DNA of 64,000 nt. Origin: Chrysogorgia sp. JL179-B06 (taxonomy: Eukaryota > Cnidaria > Anthozoa > Scleralcyonacea > Chrysogorgiidae). Every line of letters starts with the position of its first letter. Within the stretch, counting starts at the first letter, position 1. Location: positions 1,766,501 through 1,830,500 of the forward strand of contig JAYKKM010000032.1 of assembly GCA_035772405.1 (NCBI GenBank). The letters are read 5' to 3'. The notes below the pieces were generated by a model. The model searched no databases. It was not told where the DNA came from and saw only the letters and a list, made by a program, of their open reading frames with translations. Shown here piece after piece: positions 17,844 through 27,035 of the stretch. Both the position numbers and the translations under genes were made by a program.

Positions 17844-19082
17844 ATGAACGTCACGTCAGCAGAGTTGAGCCCCGGTTTTAGACGAGCGACCATGGGTGTC
17901 ATAAAAGGGGCGAGAACACAGCATGTGATCACGTTGAACCCTAATAAGGTCAGTCCTGGCGAGGAACTTTACATTGATATACCGAAGCTCAAGGTTAGTA
18001 GCTGTTTGGTGCCTGGGTCGTTGGGTCTAGTGTTTGACTTTAAGAACGTAAACGCCAAAAGCTGGTTCTTGAATAATGTTAGTAAGTTGTTGGTTGAAAA
18101 ACTTACTGTGAAACTAGCTGGGGAGACTGTGTATGACAACAATGGGGAAAATTACACTGGTGTTTATCGCGACCTTTGGGAAAGTGTTACTGCGCGAGAC
18201 CAAATGATTGACTATGGTATTGGTGGTGAGAACTTGAGAAAGCTAATTTCCAAGGATGACAGTGGTGCGACAAGTGGGAACGTTACTAAAGTTAGTGACG
18301 CGTTAATGTTTGGTGTGATTGGAACGAAGCAGCGGATTAAGCTTGGTAAGATTATGAATGACCACGGGTTGTACGCTCCTTTTAGCATGAACAACAACTT
18401 GCAGTATGTGATCACACTTCCGAAGGCCACAGACATCATGGTGGCGCAATCCGGTAGCGCTGTGGGTGGATACACTCTGGAGAACCTCGAGCTCGAGTAT
18501 GAAACGATCGATAACCAGGAGCTTGCTGATGAAATAACGTCAGGTTACGCAAGTGGTCGTAGTTTGTCATACGAGCACGTCACGTTGATGAAAACCACTG
18601 AATGGGATAAGGGCACAACCATTGTGAATGAAAATGTCAATCTGCCAAGAAAAAGCATGAAGGCGATTGTGTTGCTATTCACGAATAAGGTGCGAACAGA
18701 CAGTGAGGAGTTTCTTTATCCAAATATCGAGAGTGTTAGAGTCACAATCGAAGGCGTGCCAAATAGCGTGCACTCACAGGGTATTCCAAAGTCGAAGTTC
18801 TACGCAGAAGCGAAACGATTGTTTGGGTTGGGTGAAGAACACGCTCAGTTTATGACCATACAGAAATTCTACAAAGATGGCTTTGCGTTAGTCATTGACT
18901 TGAGGAGCGTTCAAGATAATTACAACGTCGCCACTGGCAAGAAAATTGTGAACACACAATCCGGCGTGCTTCTTGAAATCACTAAGAAAGCGACGACTGC
19001 AAATGTCATGTGTAGGGTGTTTGTGATGAGTGATGGGTTGGTCAACTTCATGAACAATGGGTTGCAGTCAATCCAGTATTAA
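17844..19082 (+). CDS. Major capsid protein, double jelly-roll (412 aa)
   Basis: ATG at 17844. Length, position before the packaging ATPase and overall pattern fit the Polinton major capsid protein: N-terminal TLNPNKVSPGEELYIDIPKL, a LVFDFKN strand, VEKLTVKLAGETVYD (D/E-strand region), FSMNNNLQYVITLP and a C-terminal MCRVFVMSDGLVNF. The family forms trimers that tile an icosahedral shell. The frame is intact. Genes follow in capsid order: coiled-coil protein, capsid, ATPase. Confidence 0.9.
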   Translation: MNVTSAELSPGFRRATMGVIKGARTQHVITLNPNKVSPGEELYIDIPKLKVSSCLVPGSLGLVFDFKNVNAKSWFLNNVSKLLVEKLTVKLAGETVYDNNGENYTGVYRDLWESVTARDQMIDYGIGGENLRKLISKDDSGATSGNVTKVSDALMFGVIGTKQRIKLGKIMNDHGLYAPFSMNNNLQYVITLPKATDIMVAQSGSAVGGYTLENLELEYETIDNQELADEITSGYASGRSLSYEHVTLMKTTEWDKGTTIVNENVNLPRKSMKAIVLLFTNKVRTDSEEFLYPNIESVRVTIEGVPNSVHSQGIPKSKFYAEAKRLFGLGEEHAQFMTIQKFYKDGFALVIDLRSVQDNYNVATGKKIVNTQSGVLLEITKKATTANVMCRVFVMSDGLVNFMNNGLQSIQY

Positions 19083-19097
19083 ATCAAACGTGAGTTA

Positions 19098-19697
19098 ATG
19101 GAGACTCCGTTTAATATGTTAATTGTTGGTATGACAGCTTGTGGTAAGACGCATTATTTGCTGGAAACATTGGAATCTGAGTACTTTAGTAAATTTGACT
19201 ACATTGTGTTGATTTGCCCTACTTTCGAGTGGAACAAAGCGTATCAAGATTGGAAATATGTACGTGACCCTGACGTGTTAGCGATAGACTGCGCACAGGA
19301 CAATGTCGACGCTGTTCTCAAGTGTGTGACGAACACTTTTAAAGGCACTAACACTCTGATTGTGTTGGACGACTGTGCAAGTGGACAGGACGTCAAGAAT
19401 AGGACTAGTCAATTGGTCAACTTAGCTTTTAGTGCGCGACATTTTATGTTGAGCGTTATTGTCATCACACAACAACTGACGTCGATCGCAAAACCGTATA
19501 GAGAAAACATTAGTAAGCTCATTTGCTTTTACTGTCCGAGCAGAAGTGATATGAAGGTTGTTATTGACGACTATCTCGGAAACATTAGCAGAGAAAAATC
19601 GTCGGCGATTGTGACCGCATTAAAAAATAACAAGTACGCTAGACTTGAAATCTCACTACGTTATCCATACAGTCACGAAGTTGTTATTCCGCAATAA
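19098..19697 (+). CDS. A32/FtsK-HerA-like genome packaging ATPase (199 aa)
   Basis: ATG at 19098, 15 bp after the capsid gene. Walker A GMTACGKT is at residues 11-18, Walker B LIVLDD at residues 87-92, and a following VIVITQQ provides the sensor Gln typical of the FtsK/HerA class. Length and gene order match Polinton packaging ATPases, which pump the genome into capsids. The frame is intact and no accessory domain is present. Confidence 0.95.
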   Translation: METPFNMLIVGMTACGKTHYLLETLESEYFSKFDYIVLICPTFEWNKAYQDWKYVRDPDVLAIDCAQDNVDAVLKCVTNTFKGTNTLIVLDDCASGQDVKNRTSQLVNLAFSARHFMLSVIVITQQLTSIAKPYRENISKLICFYCPSRSDMKVVIDDYLGNISREKSSAIVTALKNNKYARLEISLRYPYSHEVVIPQ

Positions 19698-19700
19698 AAT

Positions 19701-20213
19701 ATGGGTATAAGTAATAGCGTGATGGTAAAACGCAAAAGTGAGGAAAACCCCACGATTGAGGAATTAGTTGAGGAGACTGACGACACCTCAACCGTGGAAG
19801 ACAACGTTGACGTTAGGAGATCCGAACTTATTAGACTGTCCGGTGACGGTGTGGTAAGCCAGTCCGAAGCGTACATTAAAAAAGCGTCCGCGAAAGTTAT
19901 TGATAAGATATGGCGCCAACACGAGTTGAAGAGAATGGAGATCGCAAACGCTTTTCTCACCGACTTGCTAATCAGCAAATTCGCCAGCTTACTAGATGGG
20001 TTGAACGCTATCGAGAACCCTGAGGAACTAAACGACGAACTACAAAAAGATCCGTTACTAAAGAAAGACGTTGAGAGTATTGTCGCGATTGTGACACCGT
20101 ACGTACCTTTCTTGGGCTTGTTGTCGGGAGGAATTATAACATCGAAACATGTGTACGATCATCATTTTAGGAGTGAGGTGGTAGACACTGAGAGTAGTGA
20201 ACAAACAGACTAA
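19701..20213 (+). CDS. Right-terminal Polinton protein with myristoylation-type N-terminus (170 aa)
   Basis: ATG at 19701, 3 bp after the ATPase stop. The N-terminus MGISNS fits the N-myristoylation consensus (Gly2, Ser6). An acidic stretch follows (EELVEETDDTSTVEDN), then a helical middle and a short hydrophobic segment (TPYVPFLGLLSGGIITS). The last seven or so residues (ESSEQTD) are encoded by the right TIR and are the same as the C-terminus of the polymerase at the other end. Function unknown; membrane association is inferred. Confidence 0.65.
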   Translation: MGISNSVMVKRKSEENPTIEELVEETDDTSTVEDNVDVRRSELIRLSGDGVVSQSEAYIKKASAKVIDKIWRQHELKRMEIANAFLTDLLISKFASLLDGLNAIENPEELNDELQKDPLLKKDVESIVAIVTPYVPFLGLLSGGIITSKHVYDHHFRSEVVDTESSEQTD

Positions 20214-20697
20214 TTCGTAGAGTAGTTGGCTATTTGTTAGTCAATGTTGTTAGCCAATCAAAAGAGCACCATTTTGCTATCCATTTGGATAAACATCATC
20301 ACTAGACTTGAAAATCTAGTGGTTTTTTTTCGCGCGTGAGTTGAGACAGCAGTAGTTTGTTGAAAAAAAATGTGAAAACGTTGAAACGACTTTCTCTATT
20401 TTTTAAATATGTGAAAATGTTGAAACGACACTTTCTTTTTTAAATATGTGAAAAATGTGAAACGACACATTCTATTTTTAAAAAACATGCAAAAATATTG
20501 AAATGTCACATTATTAGCATATAAATCGAGTTTGTGGTCTTATTTGATGTATGTTGTAAATTTAGAATTACCGAAATGACATCGAATTTTTGGGGGCTTG
20601 GGATTTGGTGTAAATTTAGTGATGTTTTGGTGATTATATTCGCGTTCAACATTGAATATGTCAAAAATGAGCTCGTAGCCCCACTCTCTATACTACT
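20186..20697 (-). repeat. Polinton right terminal inverted repeat (512 bp)
   Basis: Reverse complement of 2667-3178, with two outer mismatches. It begins within the coding end of the last gene and holds the mirrored tandem-repeat array (about 20363-20504). Confidence 0.95.
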
Positions 20698-20703
20698 GAT
20701 AAC
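20698..20703 (+). repeat. Polinton target site duplication, right (GATAAC)
   Basis: GATAAC directly follows the ...TACTACT end and equals 2661-2666. Confidence 0.93.
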
Positions 20704-20856
20704 CACGAGTCACCACGGGTAACCATGCAATATTAAATATATTTATATAGTAATCTCTTTATATAAATAAATATGGTTACCCGTGGTAACTCGTGGTTAC
20801 TCGTGTTTGTTTTACGTAATATGTTGGTCTTGGCATGGTTACTCGTTGGTTACTCG
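20699..20856. promoter_or_regulatory. Iteron cluster and large hairpin, candidate replication origin of the Rep element
   Basis: Five plus-strand copies of a 10-bp unit TGGTTACTCG or near variants start at 20774, 20784, 20794, 20836 and 20847; the first three are spaced exactly 10 bp. Three inverted copies lie at about 20699-20727 (AACCACGAGTCACCACGGGT region). The two arms, about 20699-20727 and 20772-20800, pair almost perfectly around an AT-rich loop of about 45 bp. Iterons beside a hairpin next to a Rep gene are typical of rolling-circle and rolling-hairpin origins. The Polinton is inserted in the outermost inverted iteron. Confidence 0.6.
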
Positions 20857-20947
20857 TAAACTAAGTAATTTTAACTCACAATATATTTAAGTCAACGTTA
20901 TAATTTCCACTGAAATTCAGTACATTTTATTTAATTTTTCTGTTTAT

Positions 20948-22386
20948 TTAAATATTGTAATCATCAAGGATTAGACGAGCGAAGCACGCTGCGCAAGGTG
21001 CAAGTTCCCTTTGCTCTTCCTGCGAAATCTGTCTATTAAAGTTAAATATTTTCCAACGAACAGCCATCATTTCTGTCTCCCTCTCGTCTACTATCCCGCC
21101 TTTAACAAAAATTAACTGATGCTTGCTTGTGCTGAATATTGGCGTATCTTTATCAAACTCAATATCGTGGGCAAAGTGCGATTTTGGTGCAGGCAAATGG
21201 ACCAACTGACCCTCAAGCATTAATAACAAATCATGCCACGCGATTATCTGAGGTGACCAACGAAAGTCGTTTAGGAAAACAACCTCTGCGTTTTCAGCTC
21301 CCACCCAGGCGAAACTTGTTGATGCGGGGTTAGTGAAAGACTTGAAAATCTTGTTGAGAGGATTTAACAAAAATGTTTTGCCACAGTTCGCTGGGCCCGT
21401 CAACATAATATTTCTAAATTTACCACGGCCTTTAACTAAAAGTTCCTTCACACAGTTTGAAAAATTCTCAACAGCAATACTGTTATTTGCCAGTAATTGC
21501 AATGCACAGCTATGCCATTCTTCTTTTGTAATGCATATGCATTCCCCGTGACGTGCCTCGTTAAGAAGTTCAATGCGGGTTTTACTTTGTCTAATATGCG
21601 CTTCCTGTGCTGATTGCATCTCCCAAGCCGTTGCGATCACTTCACTGACAACTTTTTTACCGCGGTTGACAACAAACTCAGCTAAATCGATCTTTCCTTC
21701 TTCGCGTTGTCGATTAGACAAAGCCAGAAGTTCAGTCCGATTACGCAAGCCTTTACTTAAAACAATCTCAGCGACCTCAAATGCACTTAAACGCTTTCGC
21801 TTCTTTCCTTGTTTCTTCCCATCGCTTTTGTCTCGTGATTCATCACCATCCGAACCATCCAAAAGCTCCACCACTTGTTCCGGCATAGTTGTATCGTGGC
21901 GCTTTTTCATTCTGTGACTACAAGTGGCCTCGCTTGCTCTCATTGTCGATGGTTCTTTGCTATTTATCAAATCTGGATGTCCTTCGCTTTCGATTGGGGT
22001 ACTGTCTTCTTTCGTCAATATTTCCATGCCGTGTAATAGTTAGAATGCACGCTAGAGAAATGAACGGATATACCATATTTTTCAGCGAGAAACTTTTTGG
22101 CGCCCAACCATCGTTGGTTTTTACTAAGCTTTAAACACATGTGATAGTGCACTCCTGATTTCTTATGGTTTTCCTGTGAGCAACACCAGTGTAGAATTGT
22201 TGCAGATCCCCTGTCAAATGATTTCGAAACTGCCTCGGCGAACGCATAACGCGTAGGAAATTTGTACGTATTAGCCTGGCTATAGGTAACCAAATACACC
22301 TTGCGAATTTCTCTATTGCCCAACTCGCGGTTTTTATCTGAGCCAGACGAAGAAGTGCTGCTTTCATACCCTTCAATGAGAGCCAT
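20948..22386 (-). pseudogene. Rep-like HUH endonuclease plus SF3 helicase, one frameshift
   Basis: The N-terminal frame (ATG at 22386, stop at 22015) has the three rolling-circle motifs: KVYLVTYSQAN, the HUH triad in GVHYHMCLKL (residues 80-82), and the YxxxK motif in NYYTAWKY. The next frame (22027-20948) begins where the first ends, carries a basic nuclear-localisation-like stretch (KKQGKKRKRL) and then an SF3 helicase: Walker A GPANCGKT (residues 211-218), Walker B VVFLNDF (249-255) and motif C IFSTSKHQLIFV. Order and size match parvovirus NS1 and CRESS-type Rep proteins, which nick and unwind DNA at an origin. One base is missing near 22015-22020, so the gene is broken or the base is an error. 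No capsid gene is nearby; an iteron hairpin lies about 90 bp downstream. Confidence 0.82.
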
Positions 22387-23064
22387 CAATTATTTAATCG
22401 TTAATTCTATTTTGTATTTTTGTGGAAGCATACACAGCATGTGATTTCAAAAAATTTGTGTCCTATATATATAGGAATAAAGAACAAAGGAAACAAACAC
22501 AAAAGAATACAAGAACAAAGGGAAAACAACGAACAAAGGAAAAGTGTTTTAGCCGTTGAAGGCTTGAGCACAATACCGAGATATAAAACCGCGCGCTTTT
22601 TAAAAACATTGCACGCACGTTTTTATGGACAAGTGCGTGAGATATATTATAAATACTATTCGTGTACAATGTCGTTTTCGTTAACTTTTTAATAAATTTT
22701 AGTGAAATGTGATCGGCCAATATTTCAAAGTTCCTTCTAACAGCTTACATCATAATATTAAATGCCACGCAACAATTAGCACACGTCTCACTCTGTAATA
22801 AACACTTCAAAATATTCAGACAATCAGTGACATTGAAATGTGGGACACATGGTTTGTGATTAAAATTTTTTACATAATTGTAAAATTCTTGCATAAACCC
22901 CCCTCCCCCCGTTTCAATGTTGCATTTTCGTGCCAAACTATAGTCGCAAATGAAGTAAGGCAGATAACCACTTCGAATTATGGTCTTACAACATTGAAAA
23001 GGGGGTGGGGGGGACTTACATTCCAGTTTCAGTCAGTTGTCCCACCAAATTTGTCACTGATTGT
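22334..23064. repeat. Right copy of the 730-bp direct duplication
   Basis: Matches 1-730 with one extra C. It includes the Rep 5' end (22334-22386), a non-coding flank with no gene, and a MITE whose outer end is missing because minisatellite sequence starts at 23065. Confidence 0.9.
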
Positions 23065-23271
23065 AGATGATGAGTATAATGTGGCCAGAGCGAGTCTCTT
23101 GATCTAGATGATGAGTAATATATGGCCAGAGCGAGTCTCTTGATATAGATGATGAGTAATGTGGCCAGAGCGAGTCTCTTGATCTAGATGATGAGTAATG
23201 TGGTCAGAGCTATAGTCTCTTGATCTATAGATGATGAGTAATGTGGCCAGAGCGAGTCTCTTGATCTAGAT
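23065..23271 (+). repeat. Minisatellite, about 40-bp unit (left part)
   Basis: Five units read GATGATGAGTAATGTGG then CCAGAGCGAGTCTCTTGATCTA, with small variants (ATAT insertions, GCTATAG for GCGAG). The array is interrupted at 23272 by the Harbinger element and resumes at 29281. Confidence 0.9.
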
Positions 23272-23819
23272 CATGGCCAGAAATTTAAGACATGCGATAC
23301 TGCGCAAGCACGGGCACAGCAAAACATGGCCACACAAAATAACAAGGGATTAATAGCAAGATTTCGCAAAAAGCGAAATAGAACTCTACCTACAAAACAA
23401 TTCGAATTTGTACACATCGTTCTAAGTTGTATACTGCCACATAGTCGCATTAAGCTATATTGGAGGTTATACTTAGTTAATTTGACGTTTCCAAATCCGC
23501 GATCGCGAACTTTAGTCGCATCGCTGCTATTATTTACCTTCAAAATCCGAGGAAACGTCAAATATTGTGATGTTGACGAGTCTTTAACGGGCTACTGAAC
23601 ACTGTAAGTCGATTTGTACACATCGATCTAACAAGTTGAATATCTGGACTATACAATATCTCTTTCATTTACTAAATTACATGTTGTTTGACGTTTCCAT
23701 TTTGTTCGTCAAAAACCGATGTTTTTGCCTCAGAGATACCGACTCATATGACTGGGTACGCAAACGAAATCTTCGTGTTTTAAAATCGTTATACAGTACT
23801 GCTAAGAAATAACCTCTCA

Positions 23820-24036
23820 CTGCGTCTGCGTCCGTCTTGCGTTCGTCTAGCGTCCGTCTAGCGTCCGTCTAGCGTCCGTCTTGCGTTCGTCTAGCGTCCG
23901 TCTTGCGTTCGTCTAGCGTCCGTCTTGCGTTCGTCTAGCGTCCGTCTTGCGTTCGTCTAGCGTCCGTCTTGCGTTCGTCTAGCGTCCGTCTTGCGTTCGT
24001 CTAGCGTCCGTCTTGCGTCCGTCTTGCGTCCGGGAG
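23820..24036 (+). repeat. Subterminal minisatellite of an 11-bp unit (left)
   Basis: About 19 copies of GCG(T/A)CCGTCTT or GCGTTCGTCTA in tandem, mostly as an alternating 22-bp pair. The mirrored array lies at 28770-28975. Such subterminal arrays can be transposase-binding sites; here this is inference. Confidence 0.85.
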
Positions 24037-25190
24037 GGTAACAGACGCAGAACCGAAGTTCCTTGTCGTGAAACGTCGGTACACGTTTAATTATCGAATA
24101 GTACTCGATTTAGCGCTAATGTCAAATAATCGCCGCGCTCTCACCGCTCTCAAATAAACGTCGCACGTTCACATCCATAATTGCTGCGGAGCTTATTTGC
24201 AAGAATAAAAACATTTTAAAAAGTCACTGGAACGTTTTTTAGATAATTCCTCTACAGTTTGAAAGCGTATGTGTTTTTCTTTAGACGAAAGCTAAAGGAA
24301 GCTATAGAGTATAGTAAATTTGAGTGTCGGAGTGTTTTATATTGCGTAAAAGCAGATGAGTGACTGAAATGTGAACACATGTCTACAGACCTTTTCAATA
24401 CATACAGCAAATTGTGCGAGGAATTCCGTTAAAATGTTGATTGCGAAGAAACGCCAAATTTAAATGTGGCAGGACGCCAGGAAGTCAAGCGAAACGGAAC
24501 TTTATAGTGACGTTTCCTTCGGCAGAAGTTTTATTTAAAAAACGGTGTGGAAATAGATAGTTATGAACATGAAAACTAACAAAACAACGTTAAAGAAACA
24601 AAACCTAGTACTGGATGACCGTAGATCTATCTTTGTAATAACCCAAGGTTTACACACGCCGATTTATGTGGCAATACTAAATAGTGTTGCAAGATAAATC
24701 GAGCCATCCGCCTATGTAATATATTGAGTTATCGGATATAATAATTGTATTGATAAAGAGTGGCAAGTTTTTGATCCCGTATCAAAAACTTATACAATGC
24801 CTTGGCGGCACGTTACACATATTAATCAACGTGAGTGAAGACGCGTTTACACGATGCGACAAAAATATGCACAATTCAATAGATTCCTAGATACTAATTA
24901 GTCCCAGTTGATAGCTAATATAAGACAGACTAGAAAAAAAGTCGCTCGCGCGACACTATCGCCAAGTGAAAATCCAGCCTATAATGGTTTATTTTGGCGA
25001 AAGATTTCAAGATTTCAAAGTTGAAAGATTTCAACTTGCCACGCAATATTCTCATGTCGCAAAAAAATCTCGTTAATATTTTGCAATTCTGTTGCTGTAT
25101 CGCATGTTTAGGTGGTATAGCGTTAAGGATGTAATTCGACATAATTAATTTATCGTCGTCTCGTCAACGGCGTTCTTTTAATAATCTCTG
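24037..25190. other. Non-coding interior of the Harbinger element
   Basis: No convincing reading frame, RNA gene or repeat array was recognised. The sequence is AT-rich and contains many stops in all frames. Confidence 0.4.
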
Positions 25191-25194
25191 CCGT

Positions 25195-25395
25195 TCTCCT
25201 TGAGATTACTGTAGCTTCTGGCAGTACTTTATATGAAGTTAATCTCGAGCCGTAAAAACATGTTTGTGAGGAGCACAATAGATCGGAATAGATGTGTCAT
25301 CTTGTCACATTTGTTTGCATGGGCAGCGCTAGTACGCAGATAGCTCAATTTGTAATTCGGCATAATTAATTTTATCGTCGTCTCGTAGACGCCGC
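25195..25395 (+). repeat. Direct repeat flanking the Harbinger gene pair (left copy)
   Basis: Shares in the same orientation with 28372-28525 the blocks ACTGTAGC(T/C)TCTG, ATCTCGAGCC, GTCATCTTGTCACAT, CAGATAGCTCA and TTTTATCGTCGTCTCG. A separate inverted block (AACTTCAGATTCGACAACGA near 25455, mirrored near 28337-28365) lies just inside. The pair suggests shared promoter or subterminal sequence for two divergent genes. Confidence 0.6.
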
Positions 25396-25625
25396 ATTAC
25401 GTATATTGAATGGCGTTCTTTCAATAATCTCTGCCGTTCTCCTCGAGATAATAGAGAACTTCAGATTCGACAACGACCACGAGTACGAGTACGAGTTGGT
25501 TCCCATTACACGTTGTGCGCATGCTCGGAAATTTTTCGCGGGAAATACTCGTTGTCTCTGCCTCGTTCACAACGGGCTTTTAGCAGAATCTCGTTGTCAA
25601 GAGTACAAGCACAAACTATTGTCAA

Positions 25626-26419
25626 ATGGAGGTTAGTATTGCACTTTCAGTTCACTTTAGTTCAAAATTTCTGCTATATATTCCTAATATTTTATTCTGT
25701 GTGTAGAAAAAAGCTCCCAAACGCGCAATTTTTGTTTGGAATAAAGCCCACGATAAATATTTACTTCGGGAGGTACTTGTGGCAGAACCTTACAAGCACA
25801 GAGCCTGTACGAAAGAAAGAGGGACCGCTTGGAATCAAATTGCTGAACGCCTAAACGGAATTCCTGATGTTGGTTTTAAAGTATCTCAACGGGCTGTGAG
25901 AGAGCGTTTTGATAAGCTCATGCGAGAGTTTATAACCAAAGAAGCAAACGAAAAGAGAGCGTCGGGAGTTGAAGCCGAATATGACGAAATAGACCAAGCA
26001 CTTTTGGATATAAAAGAGAGGATGGAAGACGTTGAACAAACCTTGAACTGCAGAAAGGAGAAAGAGGAGAAGGAACGTGTAGCAGCAGAAGACATGCGAA
26101 AAAAGCGACTGAGCGGTTGAAAGAAACCAAAAAACGGAAAGAAAATGAAGACGGCGAAGGATCACAAAACAAAAAGGCCAAAAAAAATGATATAGTTAAT
26201 CTGATGAAAGATATGATAGACAAAAAGAAGACAGATCAAGATAAAGAAAGAGAAATCAGGGAAAAAGAAATCCAAACGCAACAACAAATGTTATTACAAC
26301 AACAACAGTTCCAGCAACAGCTACTTGAAAACCATAACCAGCTTCAGCAACAGCAACAAACACTAAACATCGCAATGCTGAAAGCCATTGGGGAATTAGT
26401 AAAATCCATAAATAAGTGA
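25626..26419 (+). pseudogene. Harbinger Myb/SANT-like accessory protein, one frameshift
   Basis: A two-codon first exon (ATG GAG at 25626-25631, then GTTAGT) joins a second exon after TGTGTAG at 25707. The second exon encodes a Myb/SANT-like fold: FVWNKAHDKYLLREVLV, RGTAWNQIAERLN and SQRAVRERFDKLM. A charged coiled coil follows, and a Gln-rich tail (QQQFQQQLLENHNQLQQQQQ) lies in another frame up to 26419. The break is a single base in the A-run near 26098-26105. In Harbinger elements the Myb-like partner carries the transposase to the nucleus and the element ends. Confidence 0.75.
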
Positions 26420-27035
26420 TCGAGGAAATACTATACACTCAGTATTGACATCTCGTAACATTTAAACTTGTAAACTTTAATTTTACAGTTAAAGGTTAAA
26501 ACTCCAATACAAACAATATTCGTTAGCTTTTGTGTTAAATAATTATAAACATAAACGTTCATGACTTTATGGCTTCCTCGGTCAATTTTTTAAATAATGA
26601 ACACCTCTTACATTAACCGATATTTTCTTACTGTATCTTATTAATCACTGATTTCATTTTAAAAAAATATTATATTTTGTTTGGAAAACAATTAATTGTA
26701 AAGTCTATAGTTTGTGGCTGCCTGCATGTTAAAAAAATATTATTCAACCAGACTCGCTAACGCCGTTTCTTTTACACAGCGAACATCGACTCAGGCAATT
26801 CTAAACAAGAAATGTCTTCCAAACATTCTTAACAAAAATATATAATCAATAAATTTAAAACTATATTTTACACAAAACAACACAAAATCACTTGAACTAA
26901 ATTAACAAGGCAAGTTTTTTTGTCGTAAACAACTCAAGCGAACGTTCGAAAAACTCTAATTAGTAATTATAGTATGAATTTATTTGGCTTCACATTAAGT
27001 ACGCTAGCTAGCACAGTTCTTTCCAATCGCCAACA
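26420..27035. other. Spacer between convergent Harbinger genes
   Basis: AT-rich and non-coding. It separates the 3' ends of the Myb-like and transposase genes, and no terminator or repeat stands out. Confidence 0.4.

Larger units (their letters stand above)
2667..20697. mobile_element. Polinton/Maverick element, 18,031 bp
   Basis: The element begins AGTAGTATAGAGAG and ends CTCTCTATACTACT, matching the 5'-AG...CT-3' ends known for Polintons. It has 512-bp terminal inverted repeats and the 6-bp duplication GATAAC. It encodes the core set: protein-primed DNA polymerase B, chromodomain integrase, double jelly-roll major capsid protein, penton-like proteins and a packaging ATPase. This is the gene set of Polinton/adintovirus-like virus-transposons. 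Integrase, ATPase and capsid genes are intact; polymerase and thymidine kinase carry frameshifts. It is inserted in the iteron region of a Rep-like element. Confidence 0.97.

Noticed and set aside
23065..23271. CRISPR array
   Set aside because: Units are contiguous with no unique spacers, and the context is eukaryotic. It is a minisatellite.
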